Shown here one piece after another: positions 8,115-16,970 of a stretch of DNA of 64,000 nt. Both the position numbers and the translations under genes were made by a program. Origin of the DNA: an uncultured Fibrobacter sp. (GTDB lineage Bacteria > Fibrobacterota > Fibrobacteria > Fibrobacterales > Fibrobacteraceae); assembly GCA_946183925.1 (NCBI GenBank), contig CAMHDS010000002.1:16481-80480 (forward strand). Reading direction: 5' to 3'. The notes under the pieces were generated by a model. That model was not told where the DNA came from and searched no databases. It was given only the letters and a program-made list of their open reading frames with translations. Each line of letters starts with the position of its first letter. Position 1 is the stretch's first letter.

Positions 8115-10220
8115 ATGAGAGCAAATGTTTTTTTACTTGCAGGATTTTGTTTGGCTGCCACGGTCGTTACAGGTTGCGGGGACTCCGGGACTACGGCGGC
8201 TAATGGAAGAATGGGTGGCGAAAATATTGACGCTTTCGGTTCTGTTGATGACCTGCCCAACTGCACTCCCAAACGGGAGGGAAAAGTCCTTTTCGTGACT
8301 GAAGAAAATGGAAAATATCAAATGCAGGTTTGCGAGGATGGAATCTGGAAGGAAATGGGGCAACCCCTTGCGGTTTTTGAATCAGATGACGACTTTCCTA
8401 ACTGTACGCCCTCTAGGGAAGGAAATGAAGCTTATGCCAATAGCGAATCGGCGGTCTATGTTTGCAACGATGGTGCATGGACGGAAAAAATGCAGGTGCA
8501 AGCCTCTGAAAATGGGAAAGAACCGACATCTAGCTTTGCTGATGAAGAAAAAAAGACGGAAAGTAGCGGCTCTACGGAAATGGACGATGGCGAATCCTCC
8601 GGTTCGTCCGAATCCAATTCTTCGACTAATTCCAGCACCTCGATTAATTCAAGTACTTCGGTCAAGTCCAGTACTTCTATGGCTTCTTTCAGCCCAAGGG
8701 TAGGACCAGGTCCCGTAAGCCAGTACGGTGAACTGAAGGCAGGGACAAACTCTAGCGGAAAGGGCCGAATCTACGGAACGTGCAACGACTACTCCACTTC
8801 GGGTCACGAAGTGCAAGTACGTGGGATGAGCCTGTTCTGGAGTATGGACAGTGCACAGAGCAAATACTGGTCGAAATCCACCGTGAACGGGCTGGTGCAA
8901 AAATTGAACATTGAATTGATTCGCGCAGCCATGGGCGTCGATGGTGATTGGGGATACGGCAACTACTTTACGAAAACCTCGTTTTATCAGGGACTGATGG
9001 ACGACGTGGTGCAGGCAGCCATCGACAACGACATTTATGTAATTATCGATTACCATTCCCACATTGCCAATGAAAATGTGGCCAACGCAAAATCATTTTT
9101 TAGTCGAATGGCCCAGAAATGGGGCGGCTACGACAACGTGATTTTTGAAATCTTCAATGAACCGGCCTGTGCTGTAGGCGGCTCTACAAGCTGTTCGAAT
9201 TTCATGACCTGGAGCACCATCAAGAACTATGCTACCCAGGTGATTGCAACCATTCGCCAGTATTCGGACAACCTGGTTATTGTGGGAACCCCGATGTGGG
9301 ACCAGCAACCCAATGCCGCCATAAGCAGTCCGATTAACGATGCCAACGTGGCGTATGCATTCCATTACTATGCGGGAACACACTCCACTTCTTCTGAGGG
9401 AGCTAATGCTGTGTCGGCCATGAATGCAGGGCTCTCCGTGTTTGTTTCGGAATGGGGAACTATAAACGCCGATGGAGACGGTTCTGTCGCGGGCTCCAAC
9501 TCGGGGTGGCAAACCTGGCTGGATACGTACAAGTTGTCTTCTGCCAACTGGGCGGTATCTGACAAGGCCGAGGGGGCGTCTATGTTCACCACTGCTGGTG
9601 CCTGGAACTACTCTGCTAGCGGTAACTGGGTAAAGAACAACGTGTTCTCCAAAAATCCGTCGTCCTACAAAACTTGCGGTAGCGGACAATCGGTAATAAC
9701 ACCTACATCCAGTTCGTCATCGGGAACCGTGGTTATCAGTGGAACCGATGTGCTGGGCGGTGATGGGGCCTTTGACAACTGTACATCCTTGGCATCTTGC
9801 GGGTGGACAACCCAAAATCTCAGTTCTACTACTTATGGCTGGGATGGCTGGGTCAAGCTGGACTTGAACGATGATTACGAATATGTGCTGGGTTTTTATG
9901 TAGAAGAACCATTTGTCTATGATTGGTATCTGCAAGCCTTGTACTCCTTCACGCTGACACCGGGTTACACCTACCAGATTGTTGGGGACGGTTACACCTA
10001 TGATTCCAGCCATGGAACGGTCTCTATTGGCGTGCTAATCAACACCGATGTAGGAATTTTTGATTGGGAAGGAACCGTTGATGGAGAATTTATGTCTGAA
10101 ACATACAATGCCTGTGGCACGAGCCAGCCTGCAACGCTGTACGTCAGCGGCGGCAAAATGATTGGAGGTTTTGCCATACGAAATATCAGGCTGTTGCGGA
10201 CGCCAATCAGTTGTAATTAG
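8115..10220 (+). CDS. Lipoprotein: two DLPNC modules + Ser/Thr linker + GH5 endoglucanase + C-terminal carbohydrate-binding-like module
   Basis: Lipobox VVTGCGDSG; VIFEIFNEPAC (acid/base Glu) and FVSEWGT (nucleophile Glu) GH5 signatures; VRGMSLFWS, IDYHSH. Confidence 0.88.
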   Translation: MRANVFLLAGFCLAATVVTGCGDSGTTAANGRMGGENIDAFGSVDDLPNCTPKREGKVLFVTEENGKYQMQVCEDGIWKEMGQPLAVFESDDDFPNCTPSREGNEAYANSESAVYVCNDGAWTEKMQVQASENGKEPTSSFADEEKKTESSGSTEMDDGESSGSSESNSSTNSSTSINSSTSVKSSTSMASFSPRVGPGPVSQYGELKAGTNSSGKGRIYGTCNDYSTSGHEVQVRGMSLFWSMDSAQSKYWSKSTVNGLVQKLNIELIRAAMGVDGDWGYGNYFTKTSFYQGLMDDVVQAAIDNDIYVIIDYHSHIANENVANAKSFFSRMAQKWGGYDNVIFEIFNEPACAVGGSTSCSNFMTWSTIKNYATQVIATIRQYSDNLVIVGTPMWDQQPNAAISSPINDANVAYAFHYYAGTHSTSSEGANAVSAMNAGLSVFVSEWGTINADGDGSVAGSNSGWQTWLDTYKLSSANWAVSDKAEGASMFTTAGAWNYSASGNWVKNNVFSKNPSSYKTCGSGQSVITPTSSSSSGTVVISGTDVLGGDGAFDNCTSLASCGWTTQNLSSTTYGWDGWVKLDLNDDYEYVLGFYVEEPFVYDWYLQALYSFTLTPGYTYQIVGDGYTYDSSHGTVSIGVLINTDVGIFDWEGTVDGEFMSETYNACGTSQPATLYVSGGKMIGGFAIRNIRLLRTPISCN

Positions 10221-10240
10221 GTCTAAAAAGGAGTAATCCT

Positions 10241-12397
10241 ATGAATCAGGGGACTTTGCTTAAGGGGAAACTTTTTTTCGTGGGCGCGTTCGCCATGCTT
10301 CTCACAGCCTGCGGCGATTCCGGCGGTGGCAAGGAAGCCTTGACACCCGAAGAAGTTGGCGTGGAAACAATCGAGGACTTGCCTAACTGTAGCAAGGCCC
10401 GTGAAGGGGATTCTGTGCTCGTGGGCAAGGATTCCCTTGCCTATGTATGCCGGGGCGGCAAGTGGACCCCTGCCGAATCTGCCGACGGAGATTCGGCAAA
10501 AACAGCCCCTGCAAGTTCGTCTGCAAAGGATTCCCTGCAGGAATCCCTTGCTGGCGGCGTGCAGACCATGGACGACCTGCCCAACTGCAGCAAGAACCGC
10601 GAGGGGGATTCGGTGCTTGTGGTCGAAGATTCCCTGACCTACATCTGCCGGAGCGGCAAGTGGGAAGAAAAGAAGTACCTGATAGACTCCGTCAAGACCG
10701 AAGATGACCTGCCCGCCTGTACCAAAGGTCACGAGGGGGATTCCGCCTACGTTTCGGGCGAGTATGCGGTCTATGTGTGTAGCGGAAACGTATGGAAAAA
10801 GGAACAGTCCATCATTCAGGTCTACAAGTCCGCCGACGACATGCCCAACTGCACAAAGAAACTGGCGAGCGTGGAGGCCTTGTCTACGGCGGATTCCGCG
10901 ATATTCCTGTGCGACGGGGAACGCTGGCAGGAAATGGCCACGACTTACGCCTCTGCAGAAAAGCTTCCCAACTGCACGGAAAAACGCGAAGGCAATCAGG
11001 CGTTCCTGCTGGACACCCGCGAAAAGTTCCAGTGTGCAGGCAAGCAGTGGAAAGCCGTGGAGGAGTGGTCCGACGCCCCCGGAAGCTCTACAAGTTCAAG
11101 TCCCGTTGAATATGGTACCCTGACGGATACCCGTGACGGACAGACCTACAAGACGGTCACCATCGGCACCCAGACCTGGATGGCGGAGAACCTGAATTAC
11201 GACGATGGGTATGGGGTGTGCCCAATGAAAGAATCAGGAAACTGCGAAAAGTACGGTCGGTTGTACTACTTCAACGGCCCCGGTAATTACTGGAATTATG
11301 ATGAAGATAGTTCCAGGGTTTATAGTTCTAGTATTTGTCCTACAGGATGGCGCTTGCCAGATTCCCTGGACTACGCAGAACTGATTGCGTATGTTTCCAA
11401 AAATAACGGCGGAGAACCTGTGGGTGTCAGTTTGAAAGCAACAACTGGCTGGATTTCCGAAGGCGAAACGGTAATCATTGAAGGCGACGGAAACGTTTAC
11501 GGTGGAAGTTTGGATTCTACGCGCGTAGGCGCCTCCCGAGGGACAGACCGTTTCGGGTTTGCGGCTCTCCCGGCCGGAAGTTGCTGGGATAAACAATGTT
11601 ATATTGGTGACGACACCCGCTTCTTTTTTTCGACGCCGCGTGAAGGTGGTAGTTACAAGCTCGCCTTTGATAAAGATAGCCTTATATATGATAAAGACGG
11701 TGGATGGGGTTATATCTCGGTTAGGTGCTTGAAAGGAGAGGCTTCAAGCAGTACAGTGAGTTCTATAAGTTCTAATTCCTCTAGTAATGAATTTTCTGGT
11801 GGAGGCACTTTCGGCACCCTGACGGATATCCGTGACGGCCAGACCTACAAGACGGTGGTTATCGGCTCCCAGACCTGGATGGCCGAGAACCTGAACTACA
11901 ATTGGAGGGACAATTGGATGAGTTGGTGCGTCAACTGCACCAAGTATGGTCGCCGTTATACCTGGGCGGCGGCCATGGATAGCGCTGGCACATGGAGTAC
12001 AAACGGCAAGGACTGCGGGGATGGCAGGACATGCTCGCCGACATATCCTGTCCGTGGCATCTGTCCTACGGGCTGGCACCTGCCTACAACAGCCGAGTTC
12101 CAAACGTTGCTTGCTGCAGTCGGTGGCTCATCGACGGCAGGTCAAAAGCTTAAGTTCACCAGCGGGTGGCATGATGGCAATGGCACCGACGATTACGGTT
12201 TTTCGGCGCTCCCTGCTGGCATGGGCAAAAGCGTTGAGCACGACAGTGATGGGGGTTATTTCGCGTACTTCTGGAGTTCTACTGAGTTCGATAGCGACAT
12301 GGCGAACTTCATGCGCCTGATCTACAACGACGATGATGCGCTCCTGGACGGCTTCAGCAAGTACTGGGGGGCTTCGGTTCGTTGTCTCAAGAACTAA
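10241..12397 (+). CDS. Lipoprotein: five DLPNC modules + two FISUMP domains
   Basis: Lipobox LLTACGDSGGG; five modules; TDTRDGQTYKTVTIGTQTWMAENLNY...CPTGWRLP...VRCLK and TDIRDGQTYKTVVIGSQTWMAENLNY...CPTGWHLP...SVRCLKN. Confidence 0.88.
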   Translation: MNQGTLLKGKLFFVGAFAMLLTACGDSGGGKEALTPEEVGVETIEDLPNCSKAREGDSVLVGKDSLAYVCRGGKWTPAESADGDSAKTAPASSSAKDSLQESLAGGVQTMDDLPNCSKNREGDSVLVVEDSLTYICRSGKWEEKKYLIDSVKTEDDLPACTKGHEGDSAYVSGEYAVYVCSGNVWKKEQSIIQVYKSADDMPNCTKKLASVEALSTADSAIFLCDGERWQEMATTYASAEKLPNCTEKREGNQAFLLDTREKFQCAGKQWKAVEEWSDAPGSSTSSSPVEYGTLTDTRDGQTYKTVTIGTQTWMAENLNYDDGYGVCPMKESGNCEKYGRLYYFNGPGNYWNYDEDSSRVYSSSICPTGWRLPDSLDYAELIAYVSKNNGGEPVGVSLKATTGWISEGETVIIEGDGNVYGGSLDSTRVGASRGTDRFGFAALPAGSCWDKQCYIGDDTRFFFSTPREGGSYKLAFDKDSLIYDKDGGWGYISVRCLKGEASSSTVSSISSNSSSNEFSGGGTFGTLTDIRDGQTYKTVVIGSQTWMAENLNYNWRDNWMSWCVNCTKYGRRYTWAAAMDSAGTWSTNGKDCGDGRTCSPTYPVRGICPTGWHLPTTAEFQTLLAAVGGSSTAGQKLKFTSGWHDGNGTDDYGFSALPAGMGKSVEHDSDGGYFAYFWSSTEFDSDMANFMRLIYNDDDALLDGFSKYWGASVRCLKN
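10532..11072 (+). repeat. ~540-bp near-identical segment, copy 2 (see 5180-5720)
   Basis: Direct comparison of the two loci. Confidence 0.9.
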
Positions 12398-12429
12398 AGG
12401 TGTAATAGCATATAACCAACAAAAATTTG

Positions 12430-12470
12430 AACCCCTAGTCCCTAGAACCTAGCCCCTAGATCCTAACCTC
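12430..12470. repeat. Dispersed CCCCTAGATCCTAG-type repeat
   Basis: acccctagtccctagaacctagcccctagatcctaacc. Confidence 0.75.
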
Positions 12471-12494
12471 TATTTTACTACATTTCTCCGCGCT

Positions 12495-13079
12495 ATGGAA
12501 GAGTGTTTGAAATCAGTGGACTTGGTTCTTGCCAGCGGCTCGCCTAGGCGGCGTGAAATCCTGGAGCAAATCGGCGTCAAGTTCAGGGTTTCGGTATCGG
12601 GTGAAGAGGAAAAGCCCACCGCCGAAAATCCCCTGGACTTTCCTCGCGAAAATGCCAGCCAAAAAGCCCTGGCGGTCTCCAAGAAGGACCCTTCCGCCGT
12701 AGTGCTGGGCTTTGACACCCTGGTGTTCCTGGACAACCAACCTCTCGGAAAGCCCAAGGACAAGGAAGACGCTCTCCGGATGCTCAAGTCTCTGAACGGG
12801 CGCTCCCACAAGGTGATTACCGGTGTGGCGGTGGCCCATGGTGGCATGCTCCTCTCTGCCTCCCAAGAGGAAACGGAGGTGTTTTTCAGGGACTGTTCCT
12901 TACAGGAACTTGAAGAATATGTAAATTCTTTGGACCCAATGGATAAAGCGGGGGCCTACGGCATCCAGACAAACGGAGCCCGCCTGATCCGCTCTATCTG
13001 CGGATGCTATTACAACGTAGTGGGGCTTCCTGTAGCCCGCACGCTAGACATGCTTAAGAATTTGAAGGTGAAGGTATGA
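12495..13079 (+). CDS. maf: Maf family nucleotide pyrophosphatase
   Basis: LVLASGSPRRREILEQIG, VVLGFDTLVFLD, PMDKAGAYGIQ, YYNVVGLPV. Confidence 0.95.
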   Translation: MEECLKSVDLVLASGSPRRREILEQIGVKFRVSVSGEEEKPTAENPLDFPRENASQKALAVSKKDPSAVVLGFDTLVFLDNQPLGKPKDKEDALRMLKSLNGRSHKVITGVAVAHGGMLLSASQEETEVFFRDCSLQELEEYVNSLDPMDKAGAYGIQTNGARLIRSICGCYYNVVGLPVARTLDMLKNLKVKV

Positions 13080-14086
13080 GTAATCCTATTGAAGATAAAC
13101 GCCCCGACGAACGGCTGGGAGCCTATCTGGCCCGCGCCCGCGAAGCAAAATCCATGACGGTGGCAGACCTTGCTACGGCTACGCGTTTGTCCGAAAAGAA
13201 CATTTCCCTGATTGAGGCCGGCGACTGGAAGGCTTTTCCGGTGCAGGCCTACTTGCGCGGCTATCTGAACTCCGTGAGCGTCAAGCTGGGGCTAGATTCC
13301 AAGCGGGTGCTGGACTGGTATGCCGCCGAGAACGGCTCCAAGTTCGCAAGCCTCCTTACGGACCTTTCTGACGGTAACCAGAGCAAGTCTTCGGGTTCTG
13401 CCGAAGGGGAAGGTGGCTCCAAGGGGAAGGTGATTGTCGTTATCCTCGTGGTTATTGGACTTGCCCTGGTGGTCGCTTCCAAGTTCCTCAAGGATGCGGC
13501 TCCGGCGCAGAGCGCTCCCGAACCCGTAAAGACCGAAGCGGTGGAAGAAGAACCCGCCGTAGAAACACCTACTGAAATGCCCGAAGGGGCCGAGGCAGTC
13601 CCTGCTGATTCCATGAATGCGGATACGTCTGCTACCCAGGCTGCTCCTGCCGATACGGCGAAGGCCGCTCCTGCCAAGGATCAGCCCATCAGCCAGGCCG
13701 TTGTAGAAGAAGCTATCAAGAAATCCGACCGCCCCGCTTCGGCGACCATATTCCTTTCGTCCGATTCCAAGACCGAAGAGGCCAAGGCCGCTCCGGCAGG
13801 TGCAAGCTCCAAGCTTATCTTGGTGGCCTCTGGCGAAATGCGCACCTGGATCGGTATCAAGCACAACGAAGACGATACCTCGTTCCTCAAGGAATCCAAC
13901 CTTTCCAAGGCCGGCACCCGCATGGTCTATGAATCTTCGGACACCCTGTATGTGGTGGTGGGCGAACCTAGGGCCATTTCCAAGTTCTACCTGAACGGCA
14001 AGGACGTGCCGCTGCCCGGCATGAAATTCGGCCGCGTCACCAAGTTCAGGGTATTTGGCGGTAAAGTCATCGAAGGAGCGGAATAA
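13076..14086 (+). CDS. RodZ-like helix-turn-helix, single-TM protein with DUF4115-like C-terminal domain
   Basis: N-terminal HTH (GAYLARAREAKSMTVADLATATRLSEKNISLIEAGDW), one TM (VIVVILVVIGLALVVASKFL), WIGIKHNEDDTSFLKE.. Confidence 0.8.
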   Translation: MSNPIEDKRPDERLGAYLARAREAKSMTVADLATATRLSEKNISLIEAGDWKAFPVQAYLRGYLNSVSVKLGLDSKRVLDWYAAENGSKFASLLTDLSDGNQSKSSGSAEGEGGSKGKVIVVILVVIGLALVVASKFLKDAAPAQSAPEPVKTEAVEEEPAVETPTEMPEGAEAVPADSMNADTSATQAAPADTAKAAPAKDQPISQAVVEEAIKKSDRPASATIFLSSDSKTEEAKAAPAGASSKLILVASGEMRTWIGIKHNEDDTSFLKESNLSKAGTRMVYESSDTLYVVVGEPRAISKFYLNGKDVPLPGMKFGRVTKFRVFGGKVIEGAE

Positions 14087-14670
14087 TGCGAGTTTCCAAG
14101 ATCGAGAGAAAGACCAGCGAAACCAACATTTCCCTGAGCCTCAATCTGGACGAGGCCAGCAGGGGCGTCATTGATTCCGGCAATGCGTTTCTGGACCACA
14201 TGCTGGACCTGTTCCAGGTCCACGGCGGCTTCCGTCTGGACTTGACCTGCGAGGGCGATACCGCCATCGACATGCACCACAGCATGGAAGATATCGGCAT
14301 TGTGCTCGGGCAGGCTCTTGTGGAATGCTTGGGCGACAAGAAGGGAATCGAACGCTACGGCTTTTACTTTGTCCCTATGGACGAAGCCCTCAGCCGCGTG
14401 TGCATTGACTTTAGCAACCGCATCGGTTTCGTGTGGAAGGTGGAACTCCCCGGCGAGACGGCTGGCGGCATCGAGGCCAGCATGTTCGAGCATTTCTTCA
14501 AGACGGTCTGCGAGAACGCCCGCATGAACCTGCATGTGGAACTCTTCTACGGTAGCGACAACCACCATTGTCTGGAAAGCATCTTCAAGGCCTTCGCCCG
14601 TTCTGTGGCCATGGCCGTTGCACCGAGTCGCAATGTGAAGGGCGTACCCAGCAGCAAGGGCGTGCTGTAG
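14086..14670 (+). CDS. hisB: Imidazoleglycerol-phosphate dehydratase
   Basis: AFLDHMLDLFQVHGGF, DMHHSMEDIGIVLGQAL, HHCLESIFKAFARS, VPSSKGVL. Confidence 0.95.
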   Translation: MRVSKIERKTSETNISLSLNLDEASRGVIDSGNAFLDHMLDLFQVHGGFRLDLTCEGDTAIDMHHSMEDIGIVLGQALVECLGDKKGIERYGFYFVPMDEALSRVCIDFSNRIGFVWKVELPGETAGGIEASMFEHFFKTVCENARMNLHVELFYGSDNHHCLESIFKAFARSVAMAVAPSRNVKGVPSSKGVL

Positions 14671-14699
14671 AATTTGGAATGTGAAATGTGGAATTAGTA

Positions 14700-14820
14700 A
14701 CGAGTTGTCAGTTTTCAGTTCTCAGTATAGAATTAGGCGCCAAAGGCGCGATTATTTAAACTCAAAACTCATTACTCATAACTCAAAACTCATAACTCAT
14801 AACTCAAAACTCATTTGCTC
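14700..14820. repeat. Low-complexity intergenic repeat (ACTCA.AACTCA type) with GCGCC-AAA-GGCGC hairpin
   Basis: cagtatagaattaggcgccaaaggcgcgattatttaaactcaaaactcattactcataactc..., matches 3190-3262. Confidence 0.85.
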
Positions 14821-14868
14821 ATAGCTCAAAGCTTCACCCGTAGGGGGAAGCGACCTCAAGCCTCATAC

Positions 14869-15510
14869 CTATAATCTCGGGATTCTCACCTTGTCCCCGG
14901 CATTCAGGTGCTCCAGCATCACGCCGGGGTTTACTGATTGCAGGGTAGAGAGCACGTAAAAGCGGGGGAGGCTCTGGGCACCCGCCCCGTAGGTCCGGCG
15001 TAAAAGCTGGAACAGGTCTTCGCCTTCCTTGGACTCCACCACCCTGTAAAGCTTTGAATTGCTGGGGTCCGACTGCAATGCGGAGAGGGCCTGGGTGAAC
15101 TGGTTCGCGAAATTTTCGGCGGAATTGTCTTTGCGGGGTTGAGTGGCTGCCGGTCCCGGTTTTCCGCTGCCGGTCCTTGTCCCTTGGTTCGCCTTGGTTC
15201 CTTTTTCGGGCTTTTTCCCCGTCACCGAAGAGGGCAGTATAAAGTTCGGCGCCTTGAAGGTGTTCATGGCGATGCTGGGCTTGTTCTTGTCCTGCTTCTT
15301 TAGCGGTTCCAGGGCCAGGATGGAATCCAGGTCGGCGATGTAGGTGCTGTCGGGCCATTCTACGAGGGGCATTTTCTTGTTCACGACCACGATGGTCGCC
15401 ACAGGGGGCTCCGGCTTGCAGGCGGCAAGAGCCCCGACAAGCATGGACAGTCCAAGGAACTTCCAGCACCCGGGGTGGGCGATTCTTTTTGGAAAACGGC
15501 TCCGAATCAT
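14869..15510 (-). CDS. Lipoprotein with C-terminal LysM-like segment
   Basis: Lipobox LVGALAACKPE; YVLSTLQSVNPGVMLEHLNAGDKVRIPRL resembles a LysM end. Confidence 0.6.
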   Translation of the reverse strand: MIRSRFPKRIAHPGCWKFLGLSMLVGALAACKPEPPVATIVVVNKKMPLVEWPDSTYIADLDSILALEPLKKQDKNKPSIAMNTFKAPNFILPSSVTGKKPEKGTKANQGTRTGSGKPGPAATQPRKDNSAENFANQFTQALSALQSDPSNSKLYRVVESKEGEDLFQLLRRTYGAGAQSLPRFYVLSTLQSVNPGVMLEHLNAGDKVRIPRL

Positions 15511-15607
15511 GGCCTAAAGATACAAAAAAGCAGGCCTACGCTTGCCAAAAAGGCCTAATTCTTCTAAATTGTGTGCTCCAATTAACTACTTCACAGGAAG
15601 TTTAAAA

Positions 15608-15910
15608 ATGAAAGAAGGTATCCACCCTAACTATCAACCGGTCGTGTTCGTCGATGCGAATACGGGTAAAGAATACATCACCCGCTCCACGAAGTCTTCC
15701 GCCGAAAAGAAGACTATCGATGGGGTTGAACATAGCGTGATTTCCCTGGAAATCACCGCTGATACCCATCCGTTCTGGACGGGCAAGCAGCATCGCGTGG
15801 ATACGGCTGGCCGTATCGACCGCTTCAACAAGCGTTTCGCCGGCAACATCACTGGTGCAAAGCGCAAAACCCGCAAGGCGGCTCCCGCCAAGGCCGAAGA
15901 AGAAGCCTAG
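15608..15910 (+). CDS. rpmE: 50S ribosomal protein L31 (type B-like)
   Basis: MKEGIHPNYQPVVF...ITRSTK...THPFWTGKQHRVDTAGRIDRFNKRF. Confidence 0.93.
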   Translation: MKEGIHPNYQPVVFVDANTGKEYITRSTKSSAEKKTIDGVEHSVISLEITADTHPFWTGKQHRVDTAGRIDRFNKRFAGNITGAKRKTRKAAPAKAEEEA

Positions 15911-15920
15911 TCTTTTTATG

Positions 15921-15948
15921 CCCTCCCCTAAAACGGGAGGGTTTTTGT
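15921..15948 (+). terminator. Rho-independent terminator after L31 gene
   Basis: ccctccc-ctaaaac-gggaggg followed by tttttg. Confidence 0.85.
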
Positions 15949-15977
15949 ATATTTAGAGAAACTCAAAAGGAAAAACG

Positions 15978-16844
15978 ATGAAAAAAACACTTACTCTCTG
16001 TGCTACCGCCGCTCTCGTGGCTATGGCTCTCACCGGTTGCGAAAAGACCGGTACCATCGAAGGTGAAGTCTGTGACGCTTTCACTGGCAAGCCTCTCGAA
16101 ATGCCCACCGTCTGGATGGACTCCACTATCTACTCCACCCTCAAGGAAAAGTACAAGTACAAGCAGGAACTCCGCAAGGGCCAGTTCAAGTTCGAAAAGG
16201 TCCCCGTGGGTAGCTACAAGATTCTCGCCGGCCGCTCCAAGTACATCAAGAGCAAGAATATGATTTCTACCACCGAAGAGAACCCGAACCTGAAGGTGAC
16301 TCTGTACATCTATAGCGACCAGATTGAACCGGGTCTCTACCTGCCTGGCGACGAAGAAAACGGCCCCAAGAAGATTTCCAACGAATGGGTCGTCTGGTCC
16401 ACCCAGTGCAACGAATCCATCGCCGGCTATCAGCTGGAACGCCCCCAGGCTGGCGACGGTGCCAAGGTGCCCGACCAGAAGAAGGACAAGAAGAAGAAAG
16501 GCAAGAAGGAAGCTGCCAAGATGTCTCCGCTGCCGGCTCCCCGCGTAATCGAGGGCAAGCTGGAAGTCTTCTACCGCAATGCTAGCTCCGTGACTTCTCC
16601 GCTGGTCGCCAAGACCTATCCCGCCGTGGAACAGGACGTTTCTGCCCACGCCGACTGCAAGGGCTTTGATGCCAACGAGAAGAAGGGCCTCTTTGCCGAC
16701 AAGGACAAGGGTACGAACCTGACGGTGACCTACATGGCCGAAAACCTGTTCAAGATCACCGGCGATCTTCCCAAGGGCAAGCAGATTATCCAGTTCTCCC
16801 AGGATGGCAAGACTCTGACCACCTACTACTTCGAGAACAAGTAA
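15978..16844 (+). CDS. Lipoprotein, uncharacterised, with carboxypeptidase-regulatory-like N-terminal part
   Basis: Lipobox MALTGCEKT; GTIEGEVCDAFTGKPLEMPTVWMDSTIY. Confidence 0.65.
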   Translation: MKKTLTLCATAALVAMALTGCEKTGTIEGEVCDAFTGKPLEMPTVWMDSTIYSTLKEKYKYKQELRKGQFKFEKVPVGSYKILAGRSKYIKSKNMISTTEENPNLKVTLYIYSDQIEPGLYLPGDEENGPKKISNEWVVWSTQCNESIAGYQLERPQAGDGAKVPDQKKDKKKKGKKEAAKMSPLPAPRVIEGKLEVFYRNASSVTSPLVAKTYPAVEQDVSAHADCKGFDANEKKGLFADKDKGTNLTVTYMAENLFKITGDLPKGKQIIQFSQDGKTLTTYYFENK

Positions 16845-16866
16845 TCCGCTCTTGAAAAAAACTTTT

Positions 16867-16902
16867 GAATCCGGTGGGTTTCGGCTCGCCGGATTTTTTT
16901 AT
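16867..16902 (+). terminator. Rho-independent terminator
   Basis: aatccggtgggtttcggctcgccggatttttttat. Confidence 0.8.
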
Positions 16903-16970
16903 TTCTCCGTTTCCTTCTTTTTTGCAGGGCTGAAGATCGCCGGTAGGCCTCCTAATTATGTATCTTTCCC

